From assembly GCA_029851415.1 (NCBI GenBank), contig CM056743.1, positions 119,132,305-119,196,304 of the forward strand: a DNA stretch of 64,000 nt. The letters run 5' to 3'. Positions 1-9,820 of this stretch are shown here, piece after piece. How positions within the stretch are numbered: the first letter of the stretch is position 1; every line of letters starts with the position of its first letter. The stretch is from Eretmocerus hayati (Eukaryota; Arthropoda; Insecta; Hymenoptera; Aphelinidae). The notes under the pieces are model-generated. The model saw only the letters and a program-made list of their open reading frames with translations, did no database searches and was not told the DNA's origin. A program made the translations under genes and the position numbers.

Positions 1-126
1 CTGTACTGCCTTCGTATTTTTCCCAGTATATCCCGGTGTAGCCAACCTGACTCCCTCCCCCCTCTTCTTTTGCTCATTTTTTCATGTTTCGCTGCACCTT
101 CATTCCGCGAGTAGCAGCATCTCTCT

Positions 127-130
<4 letters not shown>

Positions 131-170
<40 letters not shown>
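131..170. repeat. (CT)20 microsatellite
   Basis: Twenty uninterrupted CT units. Similar shorter GA/CT tracts recur at 525-542, 775-796, 21002-21022, 21310-21328, 35225-35248, 49115-49135, 49448-49468 and 54181-54200. Such tracts are typical of insect genomes and can bind GAGA-type factors, but function is not shown. Confidence 0.95.
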
Positions 171-174
<4 letters not shown>

Positions 175-261
175 CTCTGTTTCACTCGTCAGCAAGCCGA
201 GGCCAAAGTCGGCGACCGCGAGTTGAGCTGCATTGCACGGCATCGGTATGGTATAACAGCC

Positions 262-447
262 AGTCCGCGCGGACTCGAGCTTTCGCGGGAGATTTGCAGC
301 TCACCGATTGGACGGGCACGACTTACGATTGGTGCGCGAGAGCCCGCTTCGCTTAAACGGGTGGGGGATCCCCCAACCTCATTGGCTGAATCGATCCGGA
401 GCCGCTCCTTGTTGGCTCGTGGAATTCGCGCTCGAGTCCGCGCGGAC
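262..447. repeat. 18-bp perfect inverted repeat, each arm holding GTCCGCGCGGAC
   Basis: The arm at 263-280 (GTCCGCGCGGACTCGAGC) is the exact reverse complement of 430-447. Each arm itself contains the 12-bp palindrome GTCCGCGCGGAC. The spacer of about 150 bp contains another palindrome, TGGGGGATCCCCCA. This could be a pair of binding sites for a dimeric factor or the ends of a small foldback element; I cannot tell which. Confidence 0.75.
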
Positions 448-2042
448 CCGCTCACCGTCTCTCTCACTCCTTCCCCTTGATGCACGCCTCTTTGCGCCAT
501 TGAGAGATCGCGAGATCGCGAGAGTGAGAGAGAGAGAGAGAGAAAAGGAATGGGGTTCAAGCATACAGGACGATAGCGGCAATCAAGTAGGAAACTGCTT
601 GAGACTGTGTGGCGTACGATATTCACATAGGGACAACCCTCACATTACACACCAATGCAGCCATCTCTGTCATTCTCTTTCTAGCTCTCTTGGTGAAGCA
701 TATATACACATAGTCCGCTTTGCTTCGCGCACACATTAAACTTGTCTTTTGTGTGTCGGCGTGTGTGCGAAAGTGAGAGAGAGAGAGAGAGAGAGATACT
801 CGCACTCTCGGGGGGCTTTTACGCGTGTTGGTTCGCCCTCTCGTCACAGCCATCCCTCTCTCACTCTTGCATCTCACCCTTGCACCATAACACGAGTGGC
901 AGCAGCCGTTCAACGCCTCTCTCTCTCGCGCTCTCTTTTCCTCCTTCACTTCTGCCTGTCGTCCTCGTCGTTACTGTGAAGGAGTTGCGCGCGCGAGAGA
1001 GAAAGAGAAAGAAGAGTAGAAAATAGCAAGCGCCATATTTGTGGCATTGCTCCCCGTCTCTCTTTCTCTGCGATGGCTCCGATTCCTGTGCCGAGGGCCG
1101 TCAACTCGATCCGGAGCCACGTTCGTTGCAGCTCCCAAAGCAATCACGAACGATGGAGAGAGGGTGGGCGCGAAAAAGAGACGCGTATTCCCACACACGT
1201 GAACATGGACAGAGAGTTAGATAGTAGACAAAGAGGAGTGGTGTGGAGAGGGATGAAGTTTATGCGGACATCCGCACCCGACGGCCATTTTGCGAAAAAG
1301 TTTGTCTCTCGCGTTGTATGTCCTACTACATAGTCTGGAGTGGAGCGTGTCGTGTATGTGAATATGTGAGCGGTATCCCCAAGGAAAAGGAACGACCGCT
1401 GAGAGTTCGGACGCACAAGAGAGATGGAGACGTCGTCGTCGTCGTCGAGGGCCGGTGTCCGTGCAATGCTCGCGGAAGTAACCGAGCGAGGCTAATACCT
1501 GTGTATGCTCGTCACGTCGTTTCACTCACCGGTTCTCTGCAACTGCTTTCATAAGAGACTGAATTGAATGCGCTATCACACAGCCGGGAACCTGCTCCGC
1601 GATGTTTTGACATCGTCAGCGACAAAAATGTCGCTGGAGCCCGAGCTGGAGCCAGACCATGCTTCTATGCCACCGCTCCACGCGTCCTCACTCCAAGTGG
1701 CGCTACGTATCCACTCCATTTTGAATATTTCACGTCTTGTATCTAAAAATTCCCTCAAGCAGCGAGATAATAGGAATCGGAGCACGTGGTTGGATATGGC
1801 GAGGATGGCAATGCAGTGCTAGCATCAAATTACGCGCTGCCGGCGAATCGCTCGCGATTTCACGCTCCACGTGCTAAAGTAGACACTCGCGTATACAATA
1901 CGAGCGGTGTGTAAATGTGTGCGTGAACACCATCAATACATATGCAATGCTGAGAGCGAGCAACAACTCAACCGCGAGAGTGGCTACGGAACAAAGAAAA
2001 GCAATTTACTTCCTATTTCTGTGCGTGCGGCAGCAGTATACG

Positions 2043-2387
2043 GAGAAAAATTTCGGGTCGCCACGATCCGGCATTTACCTGATCGCCGTGACGCGGCCAT
2101 CTGGACGCTGCCACCAGTTTTTCGGGTCCCAGCGCTCCGATCACTGATCCTAGCGTTCAGGGGGCCGCGACGAAATGCTCGGAGCCCGCCACGCTAGGAT
2201 GCCTCATATATAGCCCTGCGCGCCCTCGGCTGATGGCCATTAACGTTTATGGCTTTCTTTTAATTGCTAATCGGATTTTGCAATATTATTAAAAACTGCA
2301 AAAGACTTGCTGAAAACTTGAATTTCGTTTTCTGCTATTAAGAAGCTTCAATCAGAAACTTGAATGGTAAAAATCGATTGAGATTAA
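2043..2387. repeat. Left terminal inverted repeat of the 2-6 kb transposon
   Basis: It pairs with 5954-6297. It contains a TATATA-like motif and GC-rich blocks such as CTAGCGTTCAGG and CCACGCTAGG, so each arm may carry a promoter or subterminal protein-binding sites. The direct evidence is near-perfect inverse identity over about 300 bp. Confidence 0.9.
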
Positions 2388-2732
2388 GCAATCGGAAGGA
2401 TAGTATATTATTAATCTTTCCCGGCCATTCACGCGAAATGGTCAATTGGTATCTAACGGTTGTCACGATTCGATTGTCTAATGGAAGCGCAACTAGTTTA
2501 ATTGAATCACCAATTTGCGATCTTGAATTCAAATGAGAACAAATTGTATATGCAACGATAAAGATCCATTTTGGTATAAGATTGAGGATATAATAGGGAA
2601 CTGACGTCATTCTGGGAAACTTTGTTTTGAGAGATCGCGGCAAAATAGATATGAGATTCTTTGTCTTTTTACTCTCATCAAGTGAATCGCATTGAGTCAA
2701 GTCTCTCTCAACGATTTTTACATGAAAATTTC

Positions 2733-2738
2733 TTTATT
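2733..2738 (-). terminator. Candidate poly(A) signal of the transposon gene
   Basis: On the minus strand the sequence reads AATAAATAAAGA, about 160 bases after the TAA stop of the last exon (2897-2899). Position and sequence suit a cleavage/polyadenylation signal for the minus-strand gene. No transcript evidence is available. Confidence 0.45.
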
Positions 2739-2896
2739 TATTAATCAGTTAATTATACTTCAATATATACATACATATTCATATTGTCACTTTTGCATAT
2801 AATAATACATATCTACATTTCTTGCAGCTTGCCTATTCAGCTCTCAAATTACTTGCACCGAGATACTCGTGAAAAATACATTTCTAAACTCGAATC

Positions 2897-3785
2897 TTAA
2901 ATCTGGTGTCTTGTTGCAATATATTCATGGCCATCTTTACTAATCAAGCAGCACTGAACGAGAGGTTTTGGGAGTAAATCAACATTTATGAAATCGGACA
3001 GTATATCCGATGTTTGCACAACATACGCATGATAGTGAGTGTAAAAATAGTACGTGGTGATTTTTTTGAAGAGAAAGTATACTTTATTGTTGGCTGAATA
3101 AATTTTGTGTATTCGTCCAAAAACCGGTCCTTCATCGTCGGTCACTCTTATCAGTACTATCGAGCCAGGTTGATATTCTTTGCTGTAGAGTTTTACGGAC
3201 CGGTGAGTGCAATGAGTAGAGTTGACGATGTGTCGCAAATTTTGAAATTGGCTCAACTCGTTATCAAAGTGACTGTCCACTGGACCTACTTCTAATATTG
3301 GCATCAGTTTTACTATTCTATCCTGGATACTGCAGAAATCAATTTGATTGCGGAAAGCTAATGTTAAAGGAAGGTTAACAGATGAGCTTGTGTTCACAGC
3401 GATTGATCTTAATTCTTTATTTTTTCGTTCAAAGAGCATGCTCCAGGAATTTATTAAAGGTCCATTAAGCAACAACAGTTCAATGTAGTGAAGCAAAAAA
3501 TGCATCTTCGGCTTTAAATGTCCGTACAGTTTGAAGTACATAGAGTTATGAGCATGGATCAAATTTCTAAGATTCCAAAGGTCGGACCTTGTGTACTTCG
3601 GAGCAGTCAAGATGTCAATCAATCTCCTGACAATGAGATATAGTTGCCAGTGCTCATTTGATCGTGGCACTTTGTGTCCAATTATAAGTCCAAGGTACCT
3701 TGCCAAGCAAAGAGCTTCTGAAGCTGATTGTTTGACCTTTATTCTTTTCTTTGGACCATCTGGGCTGCCCTTTTTTTTGCTGGAG
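2897..3785 (-). CDS. Last exon of a transposon gene; C-terminal part of a CACTA/EnSpm-like protein
   Basis: An open frame of about 296 codons ends at TAA 2897-2899. It has no ATG at its head and an in-frame stop lies just upstream, so it must be entered by splicing. The exact acceptor is unsure: AG dinucleotides lie near 3780-3786, and neither matches the phase-0 end of the preceding exon, so a further small exon or a defect is possible. A basic start (GPKKRIKVKQ) is followed by an alpha-helical block with HWQLYLIVRRLIDILTAP, LKPKMHFLLHY and GPLINSWSMLFERKNKEL. The H-LLHY, GPL-x-x-W and FE-x-K spacing recalls the DUF4218-like region of plant CACTA transposases and of many uncharacterised insect transposon proteins; that link is from memory of the family. 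The C-terminal third (SIVLIRVTDDEGPVFGRI) is beta-rich and unassigned. The role is probably transposition-related, and the copy is probably incomplete. Confidence 0.6.
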
Positions 3786-3949
3786 TCTATCAATTGTTGA
3801 TATCAATTGTTACACACAGAGATTCTCGAATTCATAAAGTGCCCAGCAGAGGAAATTTCAATGAATTCGTCGAAAATATTCACGTACACTAATACATTCT
3901 GCCTGACTCATGTAAGAATGAATGAGTGATACAAACGTGTAACATGTAC

Positions 3950-4371
3950 TTCTTGAGGCGCTTCTGTTTGATTTGGTATCTCGCTGGAAAGCTGTTGTGG
4001 CGTGTCAACAACATTGATATCACTCGATGGTGTAACACAAATATCATCGGGCAAAGCTACTGTTTCATTGACTCTTCGTCTTTTTAATTCAGAGGAGGGC
4101 TCTGATGATTGATTTTGTCGAGTTACGACTGACGATGGGCTCGAACAGCTTTGCATTTGTTTTTCATGACACGGTTGCAATGAACTTGGTGACTCATGAC
4201 TCATATGCGTCATCGATTCACTGATATGAGGTATTGAGCTACTCTGCCCGTAATAATCATGGCGCGGTGCATTCTGATGATGACTTGGATAAACGTTATT
4301 GTAATCCGTCTGTTGATACATGAAACCGTAGTTACCTTGCAATGATGCACAATTATTTGCATTGACATAGT
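3950..4371 (-). CDS. Middle exon of the same transposon gene, low-complexity Ser/Gln/Pro-rich
   Basis: Reading minus, a polypyrimidine tract (CTCGTTTTTTTTCC) and the acceptor TTTCCAG end at 4372, so the exon starts at 4371. It ends before the donor GTACAT at 3949. The length of 422 nt completes one split codon and gives 140 codons, ending in phase 0. The product is rich in Ser, Gln, Pro, His and Tyr (HHQNAPRHDYYGQSSS) with a basic patch SELKRRRVNET that could be a nuclear localisation signal. No folded domain is recognisable. The split codon joins exactly in frame with the exon at 4923-5040, which is the main reason to accept the model. It could be the disordered N-terminal or linker part of the transposon protein. 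Confidence 0.5.
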
Positions 4372-4922
4372 CTGGAAATCGGAAAAAAAACGAGATTGCT
4401 GAGTGGATATCATTTTGACCGTTACAGGAAACGTGCTTGCAGGTGCAAAAATTCACTCGGTCAACCTGACCCTTCGGTAAGAATTATCAAAATTTCAAAA
4501 ATTTAACTGCCTTACTCGATTAGACATCGAATTAGTTCGAAGAATTTTCAATTATAGAATTAACGAAAACCTGCATAACGAAAGGTAATATCGAATTCGC
4601 GTCCTGTTGGCCACTTTGCTCTGCTCCGAAATTGAAATAACCACGTTGTCTTGATTATGGTAGTATTTGGGTTTGCTTCGAAAGTAAAATGAACATGTAC
4701 TTATATCTCAGTGTTAACGGAAAAAATCAAATAGCGTAGAGAAAAATACAGCTACGAGATCTGAGAAGAATAAGCTATGAGATCTGTGCAACAAATAACA
4801 CGCTGTATGCTAGCTATCACTGCCAATTGGGATGAATTGGAACACTTCAGTAATACACGAATGAGTTGAAAACTATTCACTCATAGTTCTCTCCGATTCT
4901 TTAAATATTTATATCCACTCAC

Positions 4923-5040
4923 AGGTTGTCGAACTTGTAGATGGGTGAGCTGTAGGCTGAGAAACTGTAGTCACACTGGTGAATGGGTTGACTGGAAACT
5001 GCGACTGTGTTAATCCGGTAGCCATTCTTGCCGGCTGCAT
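4923..5040 (-). CDS. First coding exon of the transposon gene
   Basis: Minus-strand ATG at 5038-5040 opens 39 codons plus one base (begins MQPARMATGLTQ) and ends at a strong donor, CCT|GTGAGT. The phase (1) fits the next acceptor at 4371, where the first two bases complete a tyrosine codon. The peptide is rich in Thr, Ser and Pro, with no recognisable domain. The promoter would lie upstream (above 5040), possibly in the right terminal repeat. The model rests on phase and splice consensus only. Confidence 0.45.
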
Positions 5041-5953
5041 TTTGAATTGAGGCACTCACGCTTTGATTCACACGACACTGTATCAACTTAGCAGCAAAGT
5101 GCGCGTTATCGGCTGCGGACTTCGATTATATACCTTCTCAACGCGTACTAATATATATCCACTCGGTCAAATTCTGTCCAACATCGTTATGCTACATACT
5201 GAACGAATCGGTCACTGATTTCTGTTATGTACACAGGTACAAAACCGATACATCCAAATACAAAATACATCACTCATTACACAAGTAAATGTAAATATAA
5301 GCAGAAACTCGAAACAGAACCTCTTCCTTCTCAAGGATAATTTCTAACGTGTGTATATTAAATCCTCAAAAAAAAGATACTCGCGAACTTGAAGGGAGCT
5401 TAGCATATTGACGAAACTCTAATTCTCATGGTAGGGTAAAACTAAATATAGAGCTTCGAATATTCGCAGCATAATTTAACTGTATAAGACTCACAGCTGA
5501 TGCGTTGAGAACCTCGTTTACCAGTGAGAAATGCAGAAGTCTGCGAATATTTACAATCACGGTAATCGTCTTTCAAGCTGATTAACAACTTAGAGGAAGA
5601 TAAGCTGTTGGCAATAAGGCTGCTTACACCTGCAATGTGTAGCATCTAAGTTTGTAGTAAAACAACTCGTTACTGGGTATTTTTCATGCATTTGAAAAGC
5701 TACCTGTCCAATGATTGTGAATTTCTGAGCGGTAGAAATGTTTCTGAGAAGGATTATTTGGACCATTCTTTCTCTCTCTCTCGCTCTTATTCTCAGGGTA
5801 TCATTGAACCCTCCCCCCTAGTTCTTTGGCTCCAAAGTCGCTCTAAAAATACTTTGAATCACGACTCCCGATATCATGATCCCGAAGAGGGAAAAACACT
5901 TATTCAAAAACATATCGAATTTTGAGGTATTCGCATAGAGGCGGAGAATGGCT
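5041..5953. other. Transposon interior between first exon and right inverted repeat
   Basis: AT-rich sequence with no supported exon. It should contain the 5' leader of the minus-strand transposon gene. A short CT tract lies near 5769-5785. The small open frames are unremarkable. Confidence 0.5.
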
Positions 5954-6297
5954 TTAATCTCAACCGATTTTTACCATTCAAGTTTCTGATTGAAGCTTCT
6001 TAATAGCAGAAAACGAAATTCAAGTTTTCAGCAAGTCTTTTGCAGTTTTTAATAATATTGCAAAATCCGATTAGCAATTAAAAGAAAGCCATAAACGTTA
6101 ATGGCCATTAGCCGAGGGCGCGCAGGGCTATATATGAGGCATCCTAGCGTGGCGGGCTCCGAGCATTTCGTCGCGGCCCCCTGAACGCTAGGATCAGTGA
6201 TCGGAGCGCTGGGACCCGAAAAACTGGTGGCAGCGTCCAGATGGCCGCGTCGCCGTGGTTCGGAAAAATCTGATCGTGAGGATCCGAAATTTTTCTC
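5954..6297. repeat. Right terminal inverted repeat of the 2-6 kb transposon
   Basis: Reverse complement of 2043-2387. The outer tip, CCGAAATTTTTCTC (6284-6297), is immediately followed by a perfect 42-bp palindrome that is not present at the left end. Confidence 0.9.
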
Positions 6298-6339
6298 GTG
6301 TGGGTGCTATTGCAGTATATACTGCAATAGCACCCACAC
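6298..6339. repeat. Perfect 42-bp palindrome abutting the transposon end
   Basis: From 6298 to 6339 the sequence equals its own reverse complement without a mismatch, centred on TATA at about 6317-6320. Each half reads GTGTGGGTGCTATTGCAGTA. The palindrome begins on the base after the transposon tip. The left flank of the transposon ends in GCAGCAGTATA, which resembles the GCAGTATA inside the palindrome. Confidence 0.95.
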
Positions 6340-9013
6340 ACTAATATACGAATACACAGCAAAATCTGCACTCTACAACGAGACGTGTATACATAGCTTT
6401 TACAACCACATACCCACGTGCACATTTAGTGTAAGCTCACTCTCGTGTAGCGATATTCGCATATACTGTGCGGAGTGTAGAATATAGGCACGATCGAGCG
6501 GCCCGCTTAATTGAATCAAAATCCGCGGCTGGCTCTCATCGAGCGTTTACACGTTGATGGGGCCGCTCCATTAGCCTCCCACGCGTGAGTGGCGCTGCAG
6601 ACTAGGCTCTCGAAATATCGGAGCCATCGGTGAGTAGGTATCAGGTATACGTGAGGGAGTCAGTTATTGTAGTCGCGACGAGCGAATAAAAAGACGTACG
6701 TTTAAAGTGGCATTATGAATGAAGCGGCGCGCGGCTAGATTGATCTATAAAGAGTAATGGAGCTATCGACGAGGGAATGAATCGCAAAGACAGCTCAGAA
6801 TGTGCAATGAATTTCCTCAATTTCTGAATTCTGGTATCATTTTTAAGCAATTATACAATGTGGTGTTGGAGACCGGCAATTTGTGAGAATTTGAATATCT
6901 GCCGCAGACGCGGTGAGGCTGAATGTGATTAAAATATACGAGAGAGAACGAAGAATGCACGGTGGACTAATAGTAAATTCAACCTTCGTTTTCACTCTAC
7001 CTCAGTCAATGACTGCGCTTTTAAAATGACTTTCAAGAGTGCGCAAACAATTTTAGAGAAGGTGCGAGTGAGGAAGGAATTGAGAAAAGGGCTGAGCCAT
7101 ATTACAAGGGAAGTGGCTCGCGACGCAGATGCCAATGGATCGCTACACAACAGTATGAGGGGAGGCCAGGAGGATACGTACGGAGCATGGCAAACAATGA
7201 TAATTCGGGTTGTAGGTACACGAGTGTTATACAATCGAGGGATAGAGAAGGGCGAGCGAAAGACACTGACAAGAAGACGAGCGCATACAGAGTTAGGATG
7301 CGTGTCGAGGCGTTCGTGCGTTTAATAAGCATGTCGCGTAGGGCGTTTGCCATCAAGTTATACATAATAATACATATATGTGCGGCCCGATATGTGTGCA
7401 TGCATCACGTGTACATATCACCGTGCATGTCGCCATATAGCGTTAACTACACCAACAGTATACATAATATACCCACCGCCAAAACCGAGTCAATGAAATG
7501 TGGCTGATGGCTCGCCACTGTTTTCGTACAGGTATATATATGTGAGCAACGCTCGGACGCTCATCACGGACATGTACATCGCACATGCAATCGCGTAATG
7601 ACCAAGCAGGCGGGAGTGAAATGTCCCCACATCCCGTGAACGGATCATTTATATACACATAACAACTTATAATCAACCGAAAATTGAAGGGACTACCGTG
7701 CATCACCGACAATCGTCAATTAGACGTCGCACTACTGTAATATACTCGACTCAAATTGTTAGTCGTCGCGCAGCGCGCAATATAAATCTCGAGTGTGATC
7801 CATGGAAACGGATCGGTGAGTTGATCGATAGCTTATGCATCTGAGTGATTCTGTGTCGGTGCGCACGTGTGTGTAATCTGGTCGTAAATGCTTGATCAGA
7901 GTATACACCACCAGTTTGGGTATGGGTAGTTAGCCGATCTATTATGGCGATGAGCTTGCAGCAGCGAGACGAGCGAGTTGATAATCGCAGCCTTGATTAC
8001 ACGCTCCAGAGGCGGAATGAGGGCTGTCTATGTAGTTGTGTAATGGGAGGGCGGAGCGCGAAAACAGCATAAACTCATCTAATCCGAGGGTGCGCATCGA
8101 TCGCTCAATTGCGAAACAGATAGGTTTCTCAAGCTAAAGTCTGTTTTCACTTTTTCGTTCATTACAAAGGACAAAATGTAGGGGAGAAAATTGAGGGTAG
8201 CGAAATTGGTGATAAGCCTGCCCATCGTGGACACGGCTATGAATACGAATGAGCGATTGATGGTCCTTTAAATATAGAAACTGAAATTATAAGTCATCGG
8301 GACATGAGTGTACTTGGACCAAGTTACTCTAAATATGTGTATCTTTGCATGCATCCTCATACAAATGTGACTCATCTAATGAGTATCGTCGAACAGTGTA
8401 CTGAACAAATGAATATCCATTCCATTTTGTTCTACTTACTAACGATGGAATTATTGTACCGTTCAGGAATAGAGTAGCCAAAAGTAATTGGGTACTAATT
8501 AGCGAACTTTCACATGATTGCAACTCGTCACCACGGAAGCTTACAGCTGATATGTCAGATATGTTCTCATTAATTGTGTAATTGATCCCTAACGCGGTAG
8601 TGATGCTCCTCCAGCGCCCAGACACACGACGAGCTTGCAAGGAATTCCCGCGGGTTGGCTCCAAAGCTGCCAGTGGATAGAGAAATATAATAAAATGCGA
8701 CAGGAGAGCTGGAGATGCGGTGGTATGAGGTGTCGGAGCAGGAGTGTATGCATGTGCACGTGCGCATCGCAGCGGTGGCAGCGCGGCTGAAGCGCGAAAA
8801 AAAAGGACAAGAGCGTCTGCTTCGACGCGGGCGCGCGCTTTTGAGGGGTGCTCAGCGTGTAACGGAGCCATCATACTGCCAAGCTCGTGTATACACACAC
8901 AAGTTTATATACGTTTACGTGCCATACAAAGCTTGCGCGGCTCGATCTCGCGGTGCGAAAAGCGCGCGAGGGGAGACAGGCCGCGGCGAACACGTTCTCT
9001 GGGTGGTGATGTA
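6340..9013. other. Intergenic DNA upstream of groucho, no gene recognised
   Basis: No exon can be supported. The GC content and CpG density rise towards 8600-9010, as expected for a promoter-proximal region. A TATA-like TTTATATACG lies at about 8903-8912. The longest open frame here, on the minus strand between 8329 and 8898, starts at a non-ATG codon and is not convincing. Confidence 0.55.
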
Positions 9014-9050
9014 GTGGTAGTGGGGATGCGGCTTTAGCCCCCACTACCAC
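9014..9050. promoter_or_regulatory. 12-bp perfect inverted repeat just upstream of the groucho leader
   Basis: GTGGTAGTGGGG (9014-9025) is the exact reverse complement of CCCCACTACCAC (9039-9050), with a 13-base loop. It lies about 10-50 bp before the best initiator-like match, so it may be a pair of factor-binding sites or a hairpin in the promoter. Function is inference. Confidence 0.6.
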
Positions 9051-9055
9051 AGCAA

Positions 9056-9100
9056 CCAGTCAGTCGCTTCGTGGCCACCGCCGAGCGAACATAGTATCGC
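9056..9100 (+). promoter_or_regulatory. gro: Candidate groucho core promoter (initiator-like motif)
   Basis: TCAGTC at 9060-9065 matches the arthropod initiator consensus TCAKTY with A+1 at 9062. At +28 to +32 the sequence ACATA matches four of five positions of a downstream promoter element. There is no TATA box at -30. The start would give a leader of about 696 nt before the ATG. Another start site or a spliced leader is quite possible. Confidence 0.3.
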
Positions 9101-9757
9101 TCTGTGAATCGGCCTGGTCCGCGTGCTACCGAATTACCGGGGCTAAAGCGGCTTTTAATCTCTATAATAAGTGCTAATTGAATTTTAATTATACCCAAGT
9201 TACACCCGCCGCAAGTGAGGTGCGTGAGTGCAACGTTTTTTAATGTGCTTCGATGATTGAGTGACGGTTCATTGTCCGATTTAGTTGAATAGATCCGCGA
9301 GTGCTACGGCCTACGTTACCGACCGATTTGTGCACGCGACACGTTCGCCATAAAATATCACTGCGTCGCGGTCTCACCAGGACCCGATGGCGTTTACTAG
9401 TCGAAAAAAGTGCAGCAGTTATTGTAGTGCAGGCTTAAAGTGGCAGCGGCAGTGCGACAACGCCGTCTGACGATTCGCAACTGTGCCAATTTTAAAACTT
9501 GCTCGATTCGAGTATCGGTATACACGTACACGATTGCTGCGAAGAGTTAGCGAAAAGTGCTGTGAGCTTGGTGTGAAATCAGGCTGGTGCGTTAAAGTAC
9601 AAAGAAAAGAGTGTATCGGCCACCTCAGCGAATTGTGCTTATATAGCAGAGGTGTATTGCACAGGAAGAAGGAGGGAAGTAAAGGAAGACCGTGCAGCAG
9701 CTGAGCTTCGCAGGCGTGGTGGAGGCGGCGAGAAAGCAGCAGCAGGCCGCGGCCAAG
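9062..9757 (+). other. gro: Probable 5' leader of groucho with short upstream ORFs
   Basis: The sequence between the candidate start and the groucho ATG has no long frame but contains several upstream ATGs. One at 9243 opens a 5-codon frame (ATGTGCTTCGATGATTGA), and one at 9387 opens a 27-codon frame ending at TGA 9468-9470. An in-frame TAA at 9680-9682 closes the groucho frame upstream, so the protein cannot begin earlier. Upstream ORFs could lower translation. The extent of the leader is inferred, not seen. Confidence 0.5.
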
Positions 9758-9820
9758 ATGTACCCGAGCGCCGGAATCAATGCGGCCGCCGTCGCGGCGG
9801 CCGCGGCTGCCAGGCATCCG
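9758..9820 (+). CDS. gro: groucho (TLE-family co-repressor), coding exon 1
   Basis: Groucho is a nuclear co-repressor that tetramerises through its N-terminal Q domain and is recruited by Hairy/E(spl), Runt, Engrailed and other repressors; its C-terminal WD40 propeller binds WRPW and eh1 motifs. This exon has 21 codons: MYPS, an Ala-rich stretch (AGINAAAVAAAAAA) and RHP. Drosophila Gro starts MYPSPVRHP, so both ends match and the Ala stretch is extra. The ATG sits in a fair context (CCAAGATG) and is the only ATG after an in-frame TAA at 9680. The exon ends CCG|GTAAGA in phase 0, which fits the exon at 59224. The exon alone would be weak evidence; the pairing with exon 2 makes it firm. Confidence 0.88.

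Larger units (their letters stand above)
1..2042. other. Intergenic DNA rich in microsatellites, no gene recognised
   Basis: I see no exon that I can support here. The stretch holds a CT tract (131-170), two GA tracts (about 525-542 and 775-796), a GTC/GTCGTC run near 1430-1448, a 14-bp palindrome TGGGGGATCCCCCA at 362-375 and an inverted repeat described separately. The open reading frames in it are low-complexity translations of the CT/GA tracts (Ser/Leu or Arg/Glu runs) and disagree on both strands. The high CpG content between 180 and 520 would fit a promoter or enhancer of a neighbouring gene outside the window, but nothing proves that. Confidence 0.6.
2043..6297. mobile_element. DNA transposon with ~345-bp terminal inverted repeats
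   Basis: The first ~345 bases (2043-2387) reappear as the reverse complement at 5954-6297, beginning with GAGAAAAATTTCGG at both outer ends. Identity is very high over the inner 300 bp, with a diverged patch about 15-45 bp from the tip. The 3.6-kb interior carries a spliced minus-strand gene with a poly(A) signal near the left arm. The last exon resembles the C-terminal region of metazoan CACTA/EnSpm-like elements, but the tips do not start with CACTA and I could not define a clean target-site duplication, so the superfamily stays open. Much of the catalytic coding region seems absent, which suggests a non-autonomous or decayed copy. Confidence 0.85.

Noticed and set aside
2338..2700. 120-codon minus frame in the left inverted repeat of the transposon
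   Set aside because: It lies downstream of the poly(A) signal and partly inside the terminal repeat, and has no recognisable domain.
8329..8898. 189-codon minus frame upstream of groucho
   Set aside because: It starts at GTG, has no family resemblance and overlaps equally long frames on the other strand.
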